From a virus, in the IMG/VR virus record IMGVR_UViG_3300043540_000321, positions 62,001 to 126,000 of that record: 64,000 nucleotides of DNA, one strand, 5' to 3'. Both the position numbers and the translations under genes were made by a program. The notes under the pieces were generated by a model. It saw nothing but the letters and a program-made list of their open reading frames with translations, did no database searches and was not told where the DNA came from. Every line of letters starts with the position of its first letter. The first letter of the stretch is position 1. This document shows, piece by piece, positions 60,090-64,000 of the stretch.

Positions 60090-61256
60090 ATGGCTACCAA
60101 CAATTTTGACCAATCAACCCTGTCGATCGTTGATGAACTCTTCAAGTCCTTGTTCAAGGAAGAAGATACAACGATTGAAGTCGCTGGCCGCAAATTTAGG
60201 CCAGCGGTCCTAAAACGGAATACGCTCAACCTTAGCGACGTTCCCAGGACAGTCCGGGAAACATTCTCTTTCCACAAAGACTCGATTGTTCAGCCCAGGG
60301 AACGGGGTCGGCACTCTATCATCGTCACGCTCCTCTCTATGAGGTTCTCTGACGATGGTCAGATGCTGGTTGCAGCTCCTTCTATCCAAGCCGCCACCTA
60401 TAGCGGAACATCTAAGATGTTGCCTGTAGGTGACTGGAACCAGAAGGCGGTACTCACAGGGCGGGACCTTTTCATTCAAGCGGATTTTATGAGCTCGGAT
60501 GATGGTCTCACTATTCTCAACCCTGTTGTTCTGAAACGTCCGTACCCAGCCGGTAAAGATGATGGAAACGTCTCCGTCATGCTGTGCGGTTCGAACAAGA
60601 CAGATAGCAACTGGAAGGAAAAGCACAACCATGCTCGAGACGAATTTAGGAAGGCAGCACTCAATGTTGCCCAGAGGTTAGGCGTCCCTTCCGGAGAACA
60701 GTTCATCATTTGCCTTGTTGGATTTCCGGTTAGGTCGGGAGAAAACAACGGTGAGACTGATTCGTTCTGGGGAGCCATCTTAGAAGGCGGTTACCTTCTG
60801 GGTGGTCGGCGCATCAACCGTGTTAGTAAGGCTCCAGACCCGAACGGCAAGCTAGGTGGTTTGAGAATCTCCTCAGATTTCCAAGTCACCTCCTGTAAAA
60901 CCGTGGCTCAAATGCTCGAAGAACAGTTAGCTGCTCAGTTAGCTACTCGATCTGTTCAGGTCGATCCTAAGTCTGAACCTGAACCTGAGCCAGTGCTTGA
61001 ACAACCTGAACCTGAACCTGAACCTGAACCTGAACCTGAACCTGAACCTGAACCCGTGGTTGAGCCTTCTCAACCACGGCGAGAAAGTCTCTTAGAGAAG
61101 TTGGGTCCGATAACCAATGACTCTGATGAATTTCAACTTCTCGAAGAGTCCTCGGACGATGAGGAAGAAGTGTTCATGGGCAGGGTCGGAAGCATCGCTG
61201 AATTGCTGAAAACCAATATCAAACCGGGCAGAGAGGATAATCCCTTCTGCCCTTAA
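60090..61256 (+). CDS. Hypothetical protein with Glu-Pro repeat
   Basis: A 388-residue protein with a strong AAGGAGG ribosome binding site. A beta-rich domain (1-280: VAGRKFRPAVLKRN, FSFHKDSIVQPRERG, EQFIICLVGFPVRSG) is followed by a Glu-Pro repeat about 300-335, then an acidic C-terminal part (LLEESSDDEEEVFMG) ending in a helix. No family was recognised. The repeat probably is an extended linker. Confidence 0.68.
   Translation: MATNNFDQSTLSIVDELFKSLFKEEDTTIEVAGRKFRPAVLKRNTLNLSDVPRTVRETFSFHKDSIVQPRERGRHSIIVTLLSMRFSDDGQMLVAAPSIQAATYSGTSKMLPVGDWNQKAVLTGRDLFIQADFMSSDDGLTILNPVVLKRPYPAGKDDGNVSVMLCGSNKTDSNWKEKHNHARDEFRKAALNVAQRLGVPSGEQFIICLVGFPVRSGENNGETDSFWGAILEGGYLLGGRRINRVSKAPDPNGKLGGLRISSDFQVTSCKTVAQMLEEQLAAQLATRSVQVDPKSEPEPEPVLEQPEPEPEPEPEPEPEPEPVVEPSQPRRESLLEKLGPITNDSDEFQLLEESSDDEEEVFMGRVGSIAELLKTNIKPGREDNPFCP
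61005..61052 (+). repeat. Eight tandem CCTGAA hexamers encoding Pro-Glu
   Basis: Eight perfect CCTGAA units in a row, flanked by degenerate units. They encode the Pro-Glu linker of the preceding entry and are likely to vary in number by slippage. Confidence 0.9.
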
Positions 61257-61265
61257 GGAGGTCAT

Positions 61266-64000
61266 ATGGATACGAAAGTTCTGTGCAAGAACTGGAACGT
61301 ACAAGCTGACCCGTTCTACGCAATGTACAAGAGAACGGGGCATAGCCTTGACGATGTCCAGAGTTTAACACCCGCTGAAGCCGTGCGGGTTGTGTTCGGG
61401 GATGCGGTCGGTGACGCGATCGCTCCTGACGGCGATATCGAAGGCTCACTTCAAAACGTAACTCTGTTTGCTACATGGTGCTACATGTACCTGCGGCAGA
61501 AAGTTTCTACCGTCAACTGTCCCGTGAATCTTGGAGAAGAGTTCTACCTGGAACTCACTTCAGCTCCATTCATGGGTGCTGACTTGCTGTGTCAGATTGG
61601 TCAGCAACTTACAGATGACGCTGTTATTAAGGAAGCTCGCAAGGTGATGGAAACTTTGATCGGAGCAGGAGATAAATACCGTGAAAACCTGAGTCGCTTG
61701 GCTCAAGCATACGGATTGATTCCCTCTGCTATCCGGCAGGGTTTGCTATCCGCCTGTATCTCTAAACTGACAGACCGCAAGGTCCTAACCTTTGCTGCCT
61801 GCCAGAACGTTATCGAAGAGGTTGTTGGTGTAGCTCCCAGCAATCTGGTGTACGTCAACCCTAATTGGATTCGCTTCGGCGACTTCCTGGCTACTGCTCA
61901 GGACGTTGCTGTTGTGCTGAATTGGCTATCCCGCGCATTTAGCGATGTCTTTGAAGTCAAATCCTGCGATGACGGGTTTAACTTCTGGGTTGAAGGTACT
62001 CAGTTTCACTGCACGTCTAAGGACGGCGTGTTCCACATTGAACGCAATCGGCATATCAATGGGATGCTTTTAGTTAATAGCTCGACTGGTCGGCACCCCA
62101 CCGAGCCAGTTGACCCCGAAAACCTGTCGCTCGTAAACAGCTACGGTACGGTCATCTACGCTCTGTTGTATGGAGCGCCTGGTTATGTTAACAAAGGCAA
62201 AGGTTGGGACAGCTTCGTCAACAAAGTCCTGGTCAAAGGAGACGAATATCCTTTGACATCTGAGGATGAAGTTGGACCCGCAGATGGCGATCGTAAGTTT
62301 CACGAACGCTATGTAACGGTAACTCGACCTCAGCCCGTCGACGTTCCGTTTGCGCTCATTCGCTTCACGGACGGCTGGTTTCTCAGTACTCAGTCTGTCT
62401 CTATGAAGACTGGTTATGCCACCGAGTCAGAAAACAGCGTACGCCTACCGCAAAATAGCTCTATTGACAAGGCTGCTCTCTGGGCATTCAACCTAGTTCG
62501 GATGCCAAGCGGAGCTCTTATTGATGGACGGCGGAGCTGTATTCAACTTCGACACACTCAACAACCAGCCAACTTTGCCAAGGCTATGATGTTGAATCTG
62601 GCCGGCACCGACGATATTCTGCGAGCTGAAGGTTATGCCCGCTCCATCGTTAAGGTTCCAGACGGAAAAGATACCTGGGAACACCTGGGTGAATATCTGA
62701 TCGTTGGCTTGTCTTCGAAGTTAGCCAAGCTGATTAAACGGACAGCATCCGATGCTGCCGTTGTCGCAAAGTTAGAAGATGGGCAGTCTCGTGGGTTCAA
62801 GCGGTTCGGACAGACTAATGAGTCAACTAACAATTGGCTCGTTGAATCTGTTGTCTCTGCACACGCAATCTGGCCGGCTGGTATGGCCTGCTATTGGGGT
62901 GATGAGCCTCAACTGTTGGTTGACCATACGGAGTCCATTCAGTTGCCTTTCAAGGGTGATGTAGATGAGACTACAGTGAGTGTGCCTTATACCGAGTACA
63001 TGGGTGAAGTCTATCTGGAAGATGGATGGTTCAAAGTTACGATGACCACCCCAATTCCAATTGACAAAGGTGGATTGGCTGGAGAAGTCCAGGTGTGCTG
63101 CAACGGAATCGAATATCCGTTTGCTATCACATCCAAGACTCCGGACGCTCAGCTCGTAGGTGTCGAATGGCAAGAACGCCGTGGCTACGGTGACCTCAAG
63201 ACTTTGTTCGTCAAAGTAAGGACTATCACCGTGGAATCCGAAATCAAAGCTCGGAATGGTGTGAAGGCTATGCTGACCCGCTACGACCGTCGGTGCTTGT
63301 CCCTCAATAATGAGGATATCGCTGCTCGTGCGATTTTCTTCAAGGACACAAACAAGTGGCTAGACCTGGCGACTCAAATCTGCGATATCGCTGCTTGCAC
63401 AGCTATCCAGAATAAAGATCCGCAGGGCCTAGCTCTTATTCACTCTGCCAACGCCGCCGCTGGTGTATCTCATAGCGACTATCTGGAATGGTCTCCCGTG
63501 CTCGCTATGATTGGCGTCTATCAACCTCTACTCAACTGGTTCGAGTCCAAGTTTGGTCGCTCGATCTGGTTCAAGTGGGAAGATTCCACTTGTGACTGGA
63601 CGACAGTGCTGCGTCTCATGTACACGAAGCACGACAGTCCGAATGAAGCCGAGCGAGCTGAACCAGTTGCTGGTTGGAGCTATGTCGACCATGACAAGCT
63701 TGACTTTCTACCCAGCACAGCATCTGATGTGCTGGCTATTGCAGACGGTGACTTCGAGGATGAGCATACGAATGTTGTAGTCATCTACCGCGTCGGCGGT
63801 ATTGAATACTTCGTTCAACGTGCTTATTCCTTCGCTGGAACCTCGGCTACCGGACCCGTTTGGCAACCAGTTAAGGCTGAGTTGTCTAGTGTTCGTGCAG
63901 GCGTGACCCAGTCTCCTTTAATGTCTGGAGTTATCCGGGCCGTTGAAGGTAAAGATTTGGACTATGCCACACGACTGGCTGCGGATGGTCTGCAACACGT
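61266..64000 (+). CDS. Large hypothetical protein, C-terminus beyond window
   Basis: Starting at the ATG at 61266, nine bases after the preceding stop and with AAGGAGG in front, the frame stays open to the right edge (911 codons). It is Trp- and Cys-rich with mixed alpha/beta character (FATWCYMYLRQKV, NWIRFGDFLATAQDVAVVLNW, VWQPVKAELSSVRAG). No signal peptide, membrane helix or motif was recognised. Co-transcription with the Pro-Glu repeat protein suggests a shared role. Confidence 0.75.
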   Translation, partial: MDTKVLCKNWNVQADPFYAMYKRTGHSLDDVQSLTPAEAVRVVFGDAVGDAIAPDGDIEGSLQNVTLFATWCYMYLRQKVSTVNCPVNLGEEFYLELTSAPFMGADLLCQIGQQLTDDAVIKEARKVMETLIGAGDKYRENLSRLAQAYGLIPSAIRQGLLSACISKLTDRKVLTFAACQNVIEEVVGVAPSNLVYVNPNWIRFGDFLATAQDVAVVLNWLSRAFSDVFEVKSCDDGFNFWVEGTQFHCTSKDGVFHIERNRHINGMLLVNSSTGRHPTEPVDPENLSLVNSYGTVIYALLYGAPGYVNKGKGWDSFVNKVLVKGDEYPLTSEDEVGPADGDRKFHERYVTVTRPQPVDVPFALIRFTDGWFLSTQSVSMKTGYATESENSVRLPQNSSIDKAALWAFNLVRMPSGALIDGRRSCIQLRHTQQPANFAKAMMLNLAGTDDILRAEGYARSIVKVPDGKDTWEHLGEYLIVGLSSKLAKLIKRTASDAAVVAKLEDGQSRGFKRFGQTNESTNNWLVESVVSAHAIWPAGMACYWGDEPQLLVDHTESIQLPFKGDVDETTVSVPYTEYMGEVYLEDGWFKVTMTTPIPIDKGGLAGEVQVCCNGIEYPFAITSKTPDAQLVGVEWQERRGYGDLKTLFVKVRTITVESEIKARNGVKAMLTRYDRRCLSLNNEDIAARAIFFKDTNKWLDLATQICDIAACTAIQNKDPQGLALIHSANAAAGVSHSDYLEWSPVLAMIGVYQPLLNWFESKFGRSIWFKWEDSTCDWTTVLRLMYTKHDSPNEAERAEPVAGWSYVDHDKLDFLPSTASDVLAIADGDFEDEHTNVVVIYRVGGIEYFVQRAYSFAGTSATGPVWQPVKAELSSVRAGVTQSPLMSGVIRAVEGKDLDYATRLAADGLQH

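Overview
This window is part of the genome of a large contractile-tailed phage (myovirus). The host is probably a cyanobacterium: the palindrome GCGATCGC (HIP1, which is highly repeated in many cyanobacterial genomes) recurs about 25 times by eye, where about one would be expected by chance. No integrase, tRNA, CRISPR array or insertion sequence was seen. Species identity cannot be given from sequence alone.

Layout. From 50.5 kb leftwards to base 1 almost everything is on the minus strand in tightly packed, often ATGA-overlapping genes. In transcription order these are: a small gene, a 3395-residue giant protein, the tail assembly chaperone pair G/GT, portal, prohead protease-scaffold, major capsid protein, head/neck proteins, fibres, tail sheath, tail tube, baseplate hub/spike/wedge genes, more fibre-like proteins, large terminase, and a second phospholipase-D-like large protein that runs off the left edge. 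Six small plus-strand genes (7.2, 21.3, 25.3, 35.6, 36.3 and 39.7 kb) sit like morons between the minus-strand genes.

From 50.5 to 57.5 kb the plus strand carries a PAAR spike tip, a further structural protein, a dNMP kinase, and a lysis/envelope cluster: small membrane protein, lysozyme-like protein, two VanX-like D,D-dipeptidase homologues of which one has lost its catalytic residues, and between them a site-2-type intramembrane protease.

From 57.6 kb to the right edge is a plus-strand operon of small proteins (a PD-(D/E)XK nuclease-like protein first) and then two larger unknown proteins, the last one cut by the edge. Three gene leaders here share one RNA architecture: a perfect hairpin directly followed by a type III hammerhead ribozyme fold, then the ribosome binding site. 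Stem III and the loop-loop pseudoknot covary between copies, and copy 3 has a canonical catalytic core. I regard this ribozyme-punctuated operon as the most unusual system in the window.

Other strong points are a lambda-type -1 frameshift heptamer GGGAAAG in the correct frame between the two tail chaperone ORFs, and an RNA-polymerase-like DxDGD motif in the giant protein, which also starts with a phospholipase-D-like domain. The giant protein may be a virion-packaged, injected polymerase comparable to that of crAss-like phages; this is inference from one motif and size. All function calls rest on motif reading without database searches.
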